A stretch of 64,000 nucleotides of DNA from Petrotoga sp. 9PWA.NaAc.5.4 (GTDB taxonomy: Bacteria > Thermotogota > Thermotogae > Petrotogales > Petrotogaceae): contig NZ_AZRK01000044.1 in assembly GCF_002895485.1 (NCBI RefSeq), forward strand, positions 1 to 64,000, written 5' to 3'. The notes beneath the pieces were generated by a model. The model saw nothing but the letters and a program-made list of their open reading frames with translations, was not told where the DNA came from and ran no database searches. Every line of letters starts with the position of its first letter. Within the stretch, counting starts at the first letter, position 1. Shown here piece after piece: positions 15,580-24,537 of the stretch. A program made the translations under genes and the position numbers.

Positions 15580-17025
15580 ATGATATTTTATGAACTATAT
15601 TTAAGATCTTTTTATGATTCAAACGAAGATGGATTGGGTGATTTAAAAGGTTTAAAAGAAAAACTTGATTATCTTGTTGAATTAGGTGTAGATCATGTTT
15701 GGTTACTGCCTATAATGAAATCACCGGCCTTTCATGGTTATACTGTTTCTAATTTCTATGAAGTTAATCCCGTATATGGTAATCTAAACGATGTAAAAGA
15801 GGTTTTGAGCGAAGGCCATAAAAAAGGAATCAAATTTGTTCTTGATCTTCCTATAAATCATGTTGCTGTTACATCAGATTGGTTTCAAAAAGCTTTAAAA
15901 GGAGAAGAACCTTATAAGGATTGGTTCGTTTGGGCTAATGAAAAAGCTGATTTAAATGAAAAAAGACATTGGGATGATAGTAAAATATGGCAAAAAATTG
16001 GGAATAAATATTTTTATGGAATATTTGGCCCTGCTTCACCTGATCTTTATTTTGAAAGAAAAGAACTTTGGCAAGAAATAAAAAATATCTTTAAATTTTG
16101 GTTGGATGCAGGATTTGATGGTTTTAGATTAGATGCAGCTAAGCATATTTTTGATTTTGACACTGAAACTATGAGATTTAAATATCAACATGAAAAGAAC
16201 GTAGAGTTTTGGAAGGAAATGATTTCTTTTATAAAATCTATAAAGAACGAAGCATTAGTTATAAGCGAGGTTTGGGATGCTCCCGAGATAGTGAGAAAAT
16301 ATGAAGGAATTTTTGACATTGGATTTAATTTTCCAATAGCTGAAGATTTAAAAACCACTTTAAAAGATGAAAACACTCAAAGGTTTGTAGAAACTTTAAA
16401 TAAATGTATACCTGAATATTTGCCTACTGGTAAGGTTTTTTCGGCTTCTGGTAACTTTTTAACTAATCACGATATGACACGTATATTATCAGATTTGAAA
16501 AGTGAAGAGAAAGTTAAGTTGGGATTTTCTATAATATATACTTTACCAGGCATTCCTTTCATATATTACGGTGAAGAAATAGGAATGAAAGGTATTCCTA
16601 TAGATGTGAATTTTACAGAAGATAGTCAAGAACCGTTTCATTGGTATGAAAATGGTTTTGGATTAGGTCAAACGGAATGGAAAGGCTATAAATTCAATCC
16701 ACCTTATTCTGGTAATTCTTACGAAGAGCAAGCAAAAGATAGAAATTCTATACTAAATATCGTTAAAAACCTCATTAAATTCAGAAAAAACAACAGTTGG
16801 ATAGACAATGCAAAGATCGATATTTTGAATTTTGACCAAAATGTGGTAAAATTAAAGGTGTATGACCAATTAAACGAAATTATTGCTTATTATAACCTAA
16901 AATCTTCAAATAGCTCGTTTTTTCTCGAAAATGGTACAAGATTGTTGTCCATAGGGGAAAATATAATTGATGGAAAAAATCTGAAATTAGCACCTTATGG
17001 AGTTTATGTTGTAAAACATAAGTAG
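15580..17025 (+). CDS. GH13 alpha-amylase family glycosidase
   Basis: This 481-residue enzyme has no signal peptide, so it acts on alpha-glucans or oligosaccharides in the cytoplasm. It carries the GH13 barrel: DLPINH (region I), GFRLDAAKH with nucleophile D185, ISEVWD with acid/base E230, and TNHD with D298. Domain B is short and a small beta C-terminal domain follows. The start is ATG 15580 behind GGAGGGG; a longer TTG start at 15565 would include the SD. Products could be those of an alpha-glucosidase, cyclomaltodextrinase-like or maltodextrin hydrolase. The lytic transglycosylase follows without a gap. The glgC/glgD pair at 24.5-26.9 kb suggests glycogen turnover. Confidence 0.88.
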   Translation: MIFYELYLRSFYDSNEDGLGDLKGLKEKLDYLVELGVDHVWLLPIMKSPAFHGYTVSNFYEVNPVYGNLNDVKEVLSEGHKKGIKFVLDLPINHVAVTSDWFQKALKGEEPYKDWFVWANEKADLNEKRHWDDSKIWQKIGNKYFYGIFGPASPDLYFERKELWQEIKNIFKFWLDAGFDGFRLDAAKHIFDFDTETMRFKYQHEKNVEFWKEMISFIKSIKNEALVISEVWDAPEIVRKYEGIFDIGFNFPIAEDLKTTLKDENTQRFVETLNKCIPEYLPTGKVFSASGNFLTNHDMTRILSDLKSEEKVKLGFSIIYTLPGIPFIYYGEEIGMKGIPIDVNFTEDSQEPFHWYENGFGLGQTEWKGYKFNPPYSGNSYEEQAKDRNSILNIVKNLIKFRKNNSWIDNAKIDILNFDQNVVKLKVYDQLNEIIAYYNLKSSNSSFFLENGTRLLSIGENIIDGKNLKLAPYGVYVVKHK

Positions 17026-17061
17026 GTGGATAATAAGCAAAGCAGAGGTGATGTAAAAGTA

Positions 17062-17667
17062 ATGAGATTTAAAAAAACGATGTCCTTTTATATTATGGTA
17101 ATGTTTTCTGTGATTTTTTTCTCTATTTCTCCTTCTTTAGAAATTAGTGAAGAAGATATTAAGGCCGATATTAAACTCAAGACCGTTTTGTACGATTATA
17201 TAGCAACTCAGTATAAATTAGCTACAGAAAAGGATATGCCGGAAGAAAGATTGTATTTATTAGTTGATGCTATTATGGAAGCATCTAAGGTTTTTGATAT
17301 TTCACCCATAATGATAGTAGCTGTTATTGATACCGAAACTACTTTTAAAAACATCATAGGACCTTATGGTGAAATAGGATACATGCAAATTAAGCCTACA
17401 ACTGCTAAATACATCGTAGAGAAAAATATTTTGCTGTTTGAAAGTTTAGGTTACAACAATACAGATTTAGATTGGATTAGAGAGAGATTACTGGTTGATC
17501 CACGTTTTAATATATTAGTTGGAACAGGATATTTAAAATATTTGATAGAAGAACATGAAGACATTTATATGGCTTTAGGCTGGTATAACGGTGGTGGAAA
17601 TACATATTATGCCAATAAAGTAGTATACAAAGTAAATGCCATATCTATTAAATATCCGATAATTTAA
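17062..17667 (+). CDS. Lytic transglycosylase (SLT family)
   Basis: The protein of about 201 residues has one N-terminal membrane or signal helix (residues 6-24) followed by an SLT-like lysozyme fold that cleaves peptidoglycan glycan strands. The catalytic glutamate is E92 in IDTETTF, and GYMQI (106-110) and LGWYNGGG near the end match the family motifs ESxFNP, GLMQL and AYNAG. I chose ATG 17062, which follows AGAGGTG. An in-frame GTG at 17026, directly after the glycosidase stop, would add 12 residues. It is cotranscribed with the glycosidase and followed by a strong terminator. Confidence 0.85.
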   Translation: MRFKKTMSFYIMVMFSVIFFSISPSLEISEEDIKADIKLKTVLYDYIATQYKLATEKDMPEERLYLLVDAIMEASKVFDISPIMIVAVIDTETTFKNIIGPYGEIGYMQIKPTTAKYIVEKNILLFESLGYNNTDLDWIRERLLVDPRFNILVGTGYLKYLIEEHEDIYMALGWYNGGGNTYYANKVVYKVNAISIKYPII

Positions 17668-17677
17668 AAGTTTTTTT

Positions 17678-17705
17678 AAAGCTCCGCAAAAATGCGGAGC
17701 TTTTT
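17678..17705 (+). terminator. Terminator after the lytic transglycosylase gene
   Basis: AAAGCTCCGCA (17678-17688) pairs perfectly with TGCGGAGCTTT (17693-17703) around the loop AAAA, followed by a T run. Confidence 0.93.
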
Positions 17706-17737
17706 GCTTTTTATTAGACAATTAGTTATATATTATA

Positions 17738-17746
17738 TGATATAAT
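17738..17746 (+). promoter_or_regulatory. Extended -10 promoter for arcA
   Basis: TGA followed by a perfect TATAAT (17741-17746) lies about 52 bp before the arcA start and just after a terminator. TAGACA upstream is 20 bp away, too far for a normal -35. Confidence 0.5.
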
Positions 17747-17798
17747 AATTTAAAATGTAATAACTTCAAATTATAAAAGGTTGGTGTCTTATTAAAAA

Positions 17799-19019
17799 AT
17801 GAAAATATCGATTTATTCTGAAATTGGAAAATTAGAAAAGATATTATTACATAGACCTGGTAATGAATTAGAAAATTTATCTCCTTATTATCTTTCGGAT
17901 CTATTATTTGACGATATTCCTTATTTAGAAAAGGCTCAGCAAGAACATGATTATTTTGCAAATCTTTTACAGAGAAATGGGGTTGAAGTTTTATATCTTA
18001 CAAAATTACTAAAAGAAACTCTTGAAAAGGATAATTTAAAAGAACAGTTTTTAAATGAGTTTTTAGATTTTTCGGATATAAAAAATGACTTTATCTTTGA
18101 AATTTTAAAAGATTATTTGTTTTCTCTTGAGACAGAGGTTATGATAAATAAAATTATCGCAGGTGTCAGATCGGATGAGTTGGAAATAAAAAGAAATATC
18201 TTTTCCTTGAGAGTTAGACGTGCAGATATAGAATTGCCATTTTTTTTGAATCCTATGCCAAATCTTTATTTTCAAAGAGACCCCGTTGCTATGGTTGGAA
18301 AAGGTGCCTGTATTAATCGAATGAAAACTTATGCAAGAAGAAGAGAAGTTATGTTAACCGAGTATATAATAAAATATCATGATGATTTTAAAGAAACAGA
18401 AGTATATTACGAGAGAAATTTCCCATATTCAATAGAAGGTGGAGATATTTTAGTTTTAAGTGACAAAGTTTTGGCTATAGGAATATCTCAGAGAACTTCT
18501 CCTGAAGCAGTTGAAATACTCGCCAAAAAGTTTTTAAAAGAAAATAGAGATTCATTTGAAAAAATTTTAGCATTCATCATACCAGATAATAGAGCATACA
18601 TGCACTTAGATACAATATTTACTATGGTAGATTACGATAAATTCCTTGTCCATGCAAATTTAAGAGGGGATATAGACACATTTGTAATTTACAAAACTGC
18701 AAAAGGGTTTGATTTTACTGAAGAAGAAATGTCTTTAGAAGAAATATTAAAAAGGCACTTGAACTTAGATAGAGTGCAATTGATAAAATGTGGAAACGGA
18801 GACATCATTGCTTCTCATAGAGAACAATGGAATGATGGGTCAAATTGTTTGGCAATTGAGCCTGGAAAGGTAATATCCTACGATCGAAATTATGTAACAA
18901 ATAGAGAGTTGGAAAATGCTGGCGTAGAGGTTCTTGCCATACCATCTAGTGAATTATCAAGAGGCAGAGGTGGACCCAGATGCGCAAGTATGCCTCTAAT
19001 AAGGAGGAGATTGTTATGA
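17799..19019 (+). CDS. arcA: Arginine deiminase
   Basis: ArcA hydrolyses arginine to citrulline and ammonia, the first step of the deiminase pathway that yields ATP in anaerobes. The 406-residue length is typical. The nucleophile is C395 in GGPRCASMPL, with NLYFQRDP near residue 155, the EGGD segment near residue 213 and a conserved HLDT. Ornithine carbamoyltransferase and carbamate kinase are not in the window. It overlaps the next gene by ATGA, so a COG2403 GTPase is translationally coupled to it, which suggests a shared pathway. Its own extended -10 promoter lies just upstream. Confidence 0.95.
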   Translation: MKISIYSEIGKLEKILLHRPGNELENLSPYYLSDLLFDDIPYLEKAQQEHDYFANLLQRNGVEVLYLTKLLKETLEKDNLKEQFLNEFLDFSDIKNDFIFEILKDYLFSLETEVMINKIIAGVRSDELEIKRNIFSLRVRRADIELPFFLNPMPNLYFQRDPVAMVGKGACINRMKTYARRREVMLTEYIIKYHDDFKETEVYYERNFPYSIEGGDILVLSDKVLAIGISQRTSPEAVEILAKKFLKENRDSFEKILAFIIPDNRAYMHLDTIFTMVDYDKFLVHANLRGDIDTFVIYKTAKGFDFTEEEMSLEEILKRHLNLDRVQLIKCGNGDIIASHREQWNDGSNCLAIEPGKVISYDRNYVTNRELENAGVEVLAIPSSELSRGRGGPRCASMPLIRRRLL

Positions 19020-20347
19020 AAAGAAAAGTTTTAATAATGGGAGCAGCAGGAAGAGATTTTCACAATTTCAACGTATATTATCGAGACAATCCTGATTTTG
19101 AAGTTGTATGTTTCACCGCTACACAAATTCCTGATATTGAAGGAAGAGTTTATCCAAAAGAACTTGCTGGAGACCTTTATCCCACCGGTATTCCTATAGA
19201 ATCTGAAGAAAAGCTTATAGAATTTATAAAAGAAAAAAATATTGACGAAGTTGTTTTGTCTTATAGTGATTTGCCTTTCCAATATGTTATGGAGAAGGCG
19301 TCGATCGTTCTTGCAGCAGGTGCTGAATTTAAACTTTTAGGGCCGAAGGATACTATGATAAAATCTACGAAGCCCGTTATTTCAATTTGTGCTGTAAGAA
19401 CAGGGTCTGGAAAAAGTCAAACTTCAAGACGCGTTTTAGATATTTTAAGAAACAAAGGACTAAAGGTTGTTTCTATAAGGCATCCTATGCCTTATGGGGA
19501 CCTTGTTAAACAAAAAGTACAAAGATTTGCTTCCTACGATGATTTAGATAAACATGAGTGCACTATAGAAGAGAGAGAAGAATATGAACCTCACATAGAC
19601 AGAAATTCTGTAATTTATGCAGGAGTTGATTATGAAGCTATTTTAAGGCAAGCAGAGCAAGAAAACCCAGATATAATATTATGGGATGGGGGAAATAATG
19701 ATTTTTCTTTTTACAAACCAGATTTGTCGATAGTTGTTGCTGATCCTCATAGGGCTGGACATGAAGTAACGTATTTCCCAGGAATGGTAAATCTGCTTGC
19801 AGCAGATGTTATTGTTATAAATAAAGAAGAAACCGCTTCTTTGGAAAATATTGAAAAGGTAAGAAAAAACATAGAAATGTGGAATCCAACCGCAACCGTT
19901 GTCGATGCTGCTTCACCACTTTTTGTACAAAATCCTTCGATTATAAAAGGCAAAAAGTGTTTAGTAATAGAAGATGGTCCTACTTTAACTCATGGAGGAA
20001 TGACCTATGGGGCAGGATTCATAGCTGCCAAAAAATATGGTGCATCTGAAATCATAGATCCAAGACCATATGCTGTAGGTTCGATAATAGATACTTATAA
20101 AAAATATACTCATCTTGATAAGATTCTTCCAGCAATGGGTTATGGAGTAAAACAGATGAAAGAATTAGAAGAAACTATAAATAGATCACAAGCCGAAGTT
20201 GTTGTAGTCGGAACTCCTATTGATCTAACAAGAGTTGTAAAGATATCTAAGCCACATGTTAGAGTAACTTATGAGCTTCAAGAAATAGGTAAACCCAATT
20301 TACAAGACGTAATTGAAGAGTTTTTATCACGGAATAGTCTCATATGA
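19016..20347 (+). CDS. COG2403-family predicted GTPase (cyclic 2,3-diphosphoglycerate synthetase-like)
   Basis: This 443-residue protein matches the COG2403 family, annotated after archaeal cyclic 2,3-diphosphoglycerate synthetase. The first about 115 residues form a Rossmann-like domain opening VLIMGAAGRDFHNFN. The second part has a Walker A motif, RTGSGKSQTSR (about residues 128-138), the pattern of a P-loop GTPase or ATP-dependent ligase. The start is ATG 19016 behind GGAGGAG; it overlaps the arcA stop as ATGA. The coupling to arginine deiminase suggests a role in arginine or carbamoyl-phosphate metabolism rather than cyclic diphosphoglycerate synthesis. That is an inference from context only. 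Confidence 0.75.
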   Translation: MKRKVLIMGAAGRDFHNFNVYYRDNPDFEVVCFTATQIPDIEGRVYPKELAGDLYPTGIPIESEEKLIEFIKEKNIDEVVLSYSDLPFQYVMEKASIVLAAGAEFKLLGPKDTMIKSTKPVISICAVRTGSGKSQTSRRVLDILRNKGLKVVSIRHPMPYGDLVKQKVQRFASYDDLDKHECTIEEREEYEPHIDRNSVIYAGVDYEAILRQAEQENPDIILWDGGNNDFSFYKPDLSIVVADPHRAGHEVTYFPGMVNLLAADVIVINKEETASLENIEKVRKNIEMWNPTATVVDAASPLFVQNPSIIKGKKCLVIEDGPTLTHGGMTYGAGFIAAKKYGASEIIDPRPYAVGSIIDTYKKYTHLDKILPAMGYGVKQMKELEETINRSQAEVVVVGTPIDLTRVVKISKPHVRVTYELQEIGKPNLQDVIEEFLSRNSLI

Positions 20348-20417
20348 TTTAGAAAATGTAAGATTCTTAAAAAAAGATCTATTTCTTAACAAGTTAAATA
20401 TTGTGGAGGTGTAGTTC

Positions 20418-21128
20418 GTGGCAAATGTTTATCTTGGAAGTAAAAAGAAAAAAAGAAGTAAATTTTGGATAAGTTTAATTATAATCATTGTAGCAGTTGT
20501 TGCTTTTTTTGGTTTCTTTTTTTATAGATATTCTCGATTAACAAAATCACCCGTGGTTAGTGCTGATGCTTTAACTTATGTGGTTTCATATAGCGAGGAC
20601 TTATATTTCATAAGGGTGTTAAATAACAATAGAAAAGTTATGGTTATGAAAATTCAAAATGGTACAACATTTCCTGGACAATATATTACCTTAACCTCAG
20701 ATAATTTGGAAATTGCTGCAAGGAACTTTTTAAACCTTTTTGAGCTCAAATCTGATGTAAATTATTATTTGTACCTATCTGATAATTTAGCAAATGAGTT
20801 GATCAGCAAACTTAACGGTACGACTTCACAGGGTATAGATGGGTTGTTAACCGCGCTTAAAAATAGTAAATTCAATATGTGGGAAGTTTTCACTCTTGGC
20901 GGAGTTATTAATACAATAAAAGATTATGATAGGAGTAGTAACATAGATCAGGAAGGTTTTTATGCCTTAATTAATGCATTCTCTAAGTATGCAATAACAA
21001 ATTACGACAAATTGACAATACCTTTGGTTTTAGATGAACCCTTACAAATCAATATTGGAACTCAAAAGCTTGAAAGAAAATATGCAGATGTTGGAGCTTT
21101 TCAGAGGATGAAAGAAATTTTGGAGTGA
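20418..21128 (+). CDS. Membrane-anchored protein of unknown function
   Basis: I do not recognise this 236-residue protein. A very basic N-terminus (KKKKRSK) is followed by one strong membrane helix (about residues 17-37). The remainder is a soluble domain, probably exported, rich in beta-prone and polar residues without cysteines. The start is GTG behind GGAGGTG at ideal spacing. It lies directly upstream of the LCP-family gene (8-bp gap) and a FtsX-like permease that overlaps that gene, so the three are one operon. An envelope-related role is likely by association. Confidence 0.7.
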   Translation: MANVYLGSKKKKRSKFWISLIIIIVAVVAFFGFFFYRYSRLTKSPVVSADALTYVVSYSEDLYFIRVLNNNRKVMVMKIQNGTTFPGQYITLTSDNLEIAARNFLNLFELKSDVNYYLYLSDNLANELISKLNGTTSQGIDGLLTALKNSKFNMWEVFTLGGVINTIKDYDRSSNIDQEGFYALINAFSKYAITNYDKLTIPLVLDEPLQINIGTQKLERKYADVGAFQRMKEILE

Positions 21129-21135
21129 AAATATT

Positions 21136-22308
21136 TTGAGGTTAAATATTTTAAGAATAGTTTCTTTTGTACTACTTTTCATTTTATTAATAAGTTTCTT
21201 TGTTCCGTTCATTAAGATATTCGATGAAAGAGAAAGTAAAATCGAATTACCTTATTATTTTTTAATTCTTGGAAGAGACGAAGATTTAGAAAACTCAGTG
21301 AGAACTGATGTTATAATGTTGGGAGCTTTAAACGAAGATAAAATTCTTCTTTTATCTATTCCAAGAGACTTGTTAGTCAATATAAACGGAAATGAAAGAA
21401 GAATAAATTCTATCTATGAATTATATGGTATAGAAACTTTGATGCGTGAAATTGAAAATTTAACCGACGTTTCTATACAGGATTACATTATTTTTGATTA
21501 TTCAATATTTAAAGAAGTTGGAGATCTTTTTGCTCCAATTGATATATATATTGAAAAAGATATGAAATATGTAGACTATCATCAAAACTTGTTTATTGAC
21601 TTTAAAATGGGTTACAATCAATTAAGCGGAGAAGAATTACTTTATTATGTAAGGTACAGAGATGAAAGTGGTGATTTAGGAAGAATAGAAAGACAAAAGA
21701 ATGCCGTATTTTCATTATTGAATGAAGCCAAAAATGGGGGCATATCAAAGATAATAGAAGCAGCAACTTTGGTTTTAAACCATACTATTAATACATTTGA
21801 AATAACAGATTTGATATATTTGTATTCTTTTGGCAAAGATGCGCAATTAGATTTTTTATCTTTTCCATATATAATAACAGAGAAGGGTTATTTAGTTATA
21901 AATGAAAAGGAATTGACAAATCTCAAACATACTTTAAAAACCTTTGAAATGTCTTTTAACGTTTCTACAGATAAAAAAGTTTGGATGTTGGTTACAAAGA
22001 ATTTTGATAGCAAGGTTTACAATTTCTATACTTATGTGTTTTCAGTGTGGAAAAAACCTAATTATCAAATAAAAGTTTTAGACGAAGTTTTTAGAGGTTT
22101 ACCTTCTACTCACTCATATGTTTTTTTTAAAGATATTGAGGAAGAGAAAAAAGAAACCATAAAATCAGATTTAAAAGAAAGTTTTGGCACAGATTTTCTG
22201 GAAATAACTGATAAAAATAAGTATTTTGAATTAATAGACTTTATTGCTTCGAATTTAGTTAATAGTTTGGACTACGATGTTTTGGTGATTCTTAATGATA
22301 GATGGTAA
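21136..22308 (+). CDS. LytR-CpsA-Psr (LCP) family protein
   Basis: LCP enzymes transfer undecaprenyl-linked polymers to peptidoglycan or other acceptors outside the cytoplasmic membrane. This 390-residue protein has an N-terminal helix (residues 4-27), then the LCP core: YYFLILGRDED, RTDVIMLGALNEDKILLLSIPRD and LSGEELLYYVRYRDESGDLGRIERQ. These match the family motifs with the conserved R/D residues (RTDxxxl, SIPRD, YxRxR, DxxRxxRQ). A C-terminal extension of about 130 residues may be a LytR_C-like domain. The start is TTG behind GGAGTG. This is a diderm lineage without classical teichoic acids, so the polymer attached is unknown. Confidence 0.85.
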   Translation: MRLNILRIVSFVLLFILLISFFVPFIKIFDERESKIELPYYFLILGRDEDLENSVRTDVIMLGALNEDKILLLSIPRDLLVNINGNERRINSIYELYGIETLMREIENLTDVSIQDYIIFDYSIFKEVGDLFAPIDIYIEKDMKYVDYHQNLFIDFKMGYNQLSGEELLYYVRYRDESGDLGRIERQKNAVFSLLNEAKNGGISKIIEAATLVLNHTINTFEITDLIYLYSFGKDAQLDFLSFPYIITEKGYLVINEKELTNLKHTLKTFEMSFNVSTDKKVWMLVTKNFDSKVYNFYTYVFSVWKKPNYQIKVLDEVFRGLPSTHSYVFFKDIEEEKKETIKSDLKESFGTDFLEITDKNKYFELIDFIASNLVNSLDYDVLVILNDRW

Positions 22309-23383
22309 AAATATTAGAATGAGTTTTACTTTAGCCAAAATGTTTTTTAGAAGATCAAAAAGCAATTTTAGATTTTCTGTCGTAGCTATGGTAATTGGAG
22401 TGTGGGGTGTAATAATCGTAACTTCCATAATCAATGGATTTCAAAATGTTTTGATTAATTCTATTACAAATTTCTACCCTCATATTATAGTGTACGGCGA
22501 TTATAACGAAAATAATGAACATATTGTAGACAAAATTAAATTTAATCTAAAGAATGCTGCCGTTTTTTTTCAAAATCAAATAAATTTTGTTCAGATCATG
22601 GAGTTGGATGATGCCTCTTTCTATAAAGATTTTTTAGTGAACGGTAAGTTGAGTGAAGGGGTAATAGTAGGTAAAAAAATGGCAGAAAGTTTAAATATAA
22701 ACATTGATGATGAAATATTATTAATAAGTCCAACAGGTTTTCTTCCCATAACGCAAAGAGTTAAAGTTTCTGGCATTTTTGAATCAGGTGTTGCAACGTA
22801 TGACACCTCTTTTTTATTAGTACAAAATACATCCGAAAAGAATTATACAGGGATATTTCTTAAAAATTCTAATATGGCAGACAGATTTAAAAGTAGTTAT
22901 TTAAAAGAATATTCTGCGTTCACTTGGGAAGAATCTAATCAAACCTTAGCAAAAGCTATACAATTCGATAGTTTGATTGCCTTTTTAATAACTTTCTTTA
23001 TTATATTAATCTCCGGCTTTAGCATTTCCAATTCAGTTTCCTTTTCTGTTTTTACAAGGAAAAAGGAAATAGCTATATTAAGAGCGCTTGGTTTAAAGAA
23101 GAATAATGTAGCAAAAATTTTTATTTTAGAAACCTTTTTTATATCTTTAATTGGTTATTCGGGAGGAGTTTTTTTCGGTATTTTGACATCTTGGACTTTA
23201 AATTTAATAAAAATACCTTTACCACAAGACCTTTTTTATGTTGATTATTTGCCTTTAAATATTACGTTTAATTCTTTTTTTGTAGCTTTTGTTATGAACT
23301 GTTCTGTCTCTATACTTTTCAGTTTTGCTGCTGCAAGGCGAGCATCTAACTTGAACATTGTTGAAATTTTAAAAGAAGAATAA
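22295..23383 (+). CDS. LolC/FtsX-like ABC transporter permease
   Basis: This 362-residue protein has the FtsX/LolC plan: one N-terminal helix (about 25-47), a large periplasmic domain, then three C-terminal helices. The linker FTRKKEIAILRALGLKK is the family signature where the permease meets its ATPase. Such permeases release lipoproteins, act in cell division or export other envelope cargo. No ATPase or second permease is adjacent, so it must pair with subunits encoded elsewhere. Its start overlaps the LCP gene by 14 bp. Two copies of the dispersed element follow. Confidence 0.8.
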   Translation: MIDGKNIRMSFTLAKMFFRRSKSNFRFSVVAMVIGVWGVIIVTSIINGFQNVLINSITNFYPHIIVYGDYNENNEHIVDKIKFNLKNAAVFFQNQINFVQIMELDDASFYKDFLVNGKLSEGVIVGKKMAESLNINIDDEILLISPTGFLPITQRVKVSGIFESGVATYDTSFLLVQNTSEKNYTGIFLKNSNMADRFKSSYLKEYSAFTWEESNQTLAKAIQFDSLIAFLITFFIILISGFSISNSVSFSVFTRKKEIAILRALGLKKNNVAKIFILETFFISLIGYSGGVFFGILTSWTLNLIKIPLPQDLFYVDYLPLNITFNSFFVAFVMNCSVSILFSFAAARRASNLNIVEILKEE

Positions 23384-23388
23384 TTAAT

Positions 23389-23600
23389 AGGCACTTTAGG
23401 AACGATAATTTTCAGAAAATAAGCTTTTGAATTTAAAATGAATTCAGGGCACAGCACTCTTCCCCTTTCTTGGCTAAAAGTACCGAAAAAGGTAAAAAAA
23501 TTAGGAATTAGTAAGGATTAGAAGTGGGGAGGTATTTCATAAAAAATTCAACGATAAAATATACATAAAAAATGTTTTTAGAGTTTCTAAATTCAGTATA
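23389..23600 (+). repeat. MITE-like element copy
   Basis: It runs from GGCACTTTAGGAACGATAA to AGTTTCTAAATTCAGTATA, with the internal GGAGGTATTTC and CAACGATAAAATAT blocks. The first hairpin is weakened (GGGCACAGCACTC). It is immediately upstream of the next copy and points toward ndk. Confidence 0.75.
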
Positions 23601-23615
23601 TACTAATGTTTATAT

Positions 23616-23826
23616 AGAAACTTTAGAAATGGAGATTTTTCAGAAAATAAGCTTTTGAATTTATAAAGGGTCCAGGGCGGAGCCCTCTCCCTATTCCTTC
23701 GGTACAAGTACGAAGAAGTTAAAAAAATTAGGAATTAGTAAGGATTAGAAGCGGGGAGGTATTTTGCAAAAAGTTAACCGCTGAAATATTTATAAAATGT
23801 GAAGTTTAGAATTTTTAAAGTGAGTA
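23616..23826 (+). repeat. MITE-like element with a perfect 12-bp target duplication
   Basis: This 211-bp copy is the best-bounded one. TAATGTTTATAT occurs exactly at 23604-23615 and again at 23827-23838. The ends are AGAAACTTTAGAAAT and TTTTTAAAGTGAGTA. AGGGC-GGA-GCCCT and a TTCGGTAC...GTACGAA hairpin are inside. The right-hand duplication lies 8 bp before the ndk Shine-Dalgarno sequence. Confidence 0.9.
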
Positions 23827-23854
23827 TAATGTTTATATCAAAGGAGAAGTTAAC

Positions 23855-24298
23855 ATGATTGAAAGAGAATTTGTTTTTATCAAACCAAATGCAGTAAGAA
23901 GATCACTAATAGGAGAAATCATATCAAGGTACGAAAAAAAAGGATTAAAAATAATTGCTTTAAAGATGATACAAATGACAAAAACTCAGTCAGAAAAGTT
24001 ATACAAAGAACATGAAGGTAAAGATTTTTATAAACCCTTGATTGATTTTGTTTTGTCTGGTCCAGTTTTAGTAATGGTTTTAGAAGGTGAAAGGGCTGTT
24101 GAAGTGGTCAGGCATATGCATGGAGATACCGATCCTTTAAAAGCTTTTCCTGGGAGTATAAGAGGAGATTATGGATTGACCGTTAGAAAAAATATAGTAC
24201 ATGCTTCTGATTCACAAGAAAAGGCTGAAAAGGAATGGCAAATATTTTTTGATCAAGAAGAACTTTTGGAATATTCAATTGGTGAAGAAAATTTTTAA
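23855..24298 (+). CDS. ndk: Nucleoside diphosphate kinase
   Basis: Ndk transfers the gamma phosphate from ATP to other (d)NDPs through a phosphohistidine. The 147-residue protein opens ERTFVFIKPNAV-like (here EREFVFIKPNAV), keeps RGDYG near residue 103 and has the active-site H116 in NIVHASDS. Length is typical and no extra domain is present. The start ATG follows AAGGAGAAG. The leader contains two dispersed elements. It is a single-gene unit. Confidence 0.96.
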   Translation: MIEREFVFIKPNAVRRSLIGEIISRYEKKGLKIIALKMIQMTKTQSEKLYKEHEGKDFYKPLIDFVLSGPVLVMVLEGERAVEVVRHMHGDTDPLKAFPGSIRGDYGLTVRKNIVHASDSQEKAEKEWQIFFDQEELLEYSIGEENF

Positions 24299-24322
24299 AG
24301 ATTGATTAAATTAAATGTAGCC

Positions 24323-24508
24323 GTTTTAGATTTAGAAATGAAGATTTTCTAAAAATGGGATTTTGGATTTATAATTGGTCCAGGATATAGCTCTTTCCTG
24401 ACTCCGTATAAGTACAGAAAAACTAAAGAAATTAGTGAGGTGTTTTGTAAAAAAATTAAATTTAAAAGATTGGCAAAACTTAAGTTTTGGAATTTCTAAA
24501 AACAGTAA
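24323..24508 (+). repeat. Diverged MITE-like element upstream of glgD
   Basis: The copy is recognised by GATTTAGAAATGAAGATTTTC at the left end, GGTCCAGGATATAGCTCTTT in the centre, and GGAATTTCTAAAAACAGTA at the right end. The hairpins are weak. It points toward glgD, 30 bp before its start. Confidence 0.65.
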
Positions 24509-24537
24509 AAATATGATGGAAAGAAGGGGAAAAGTTT

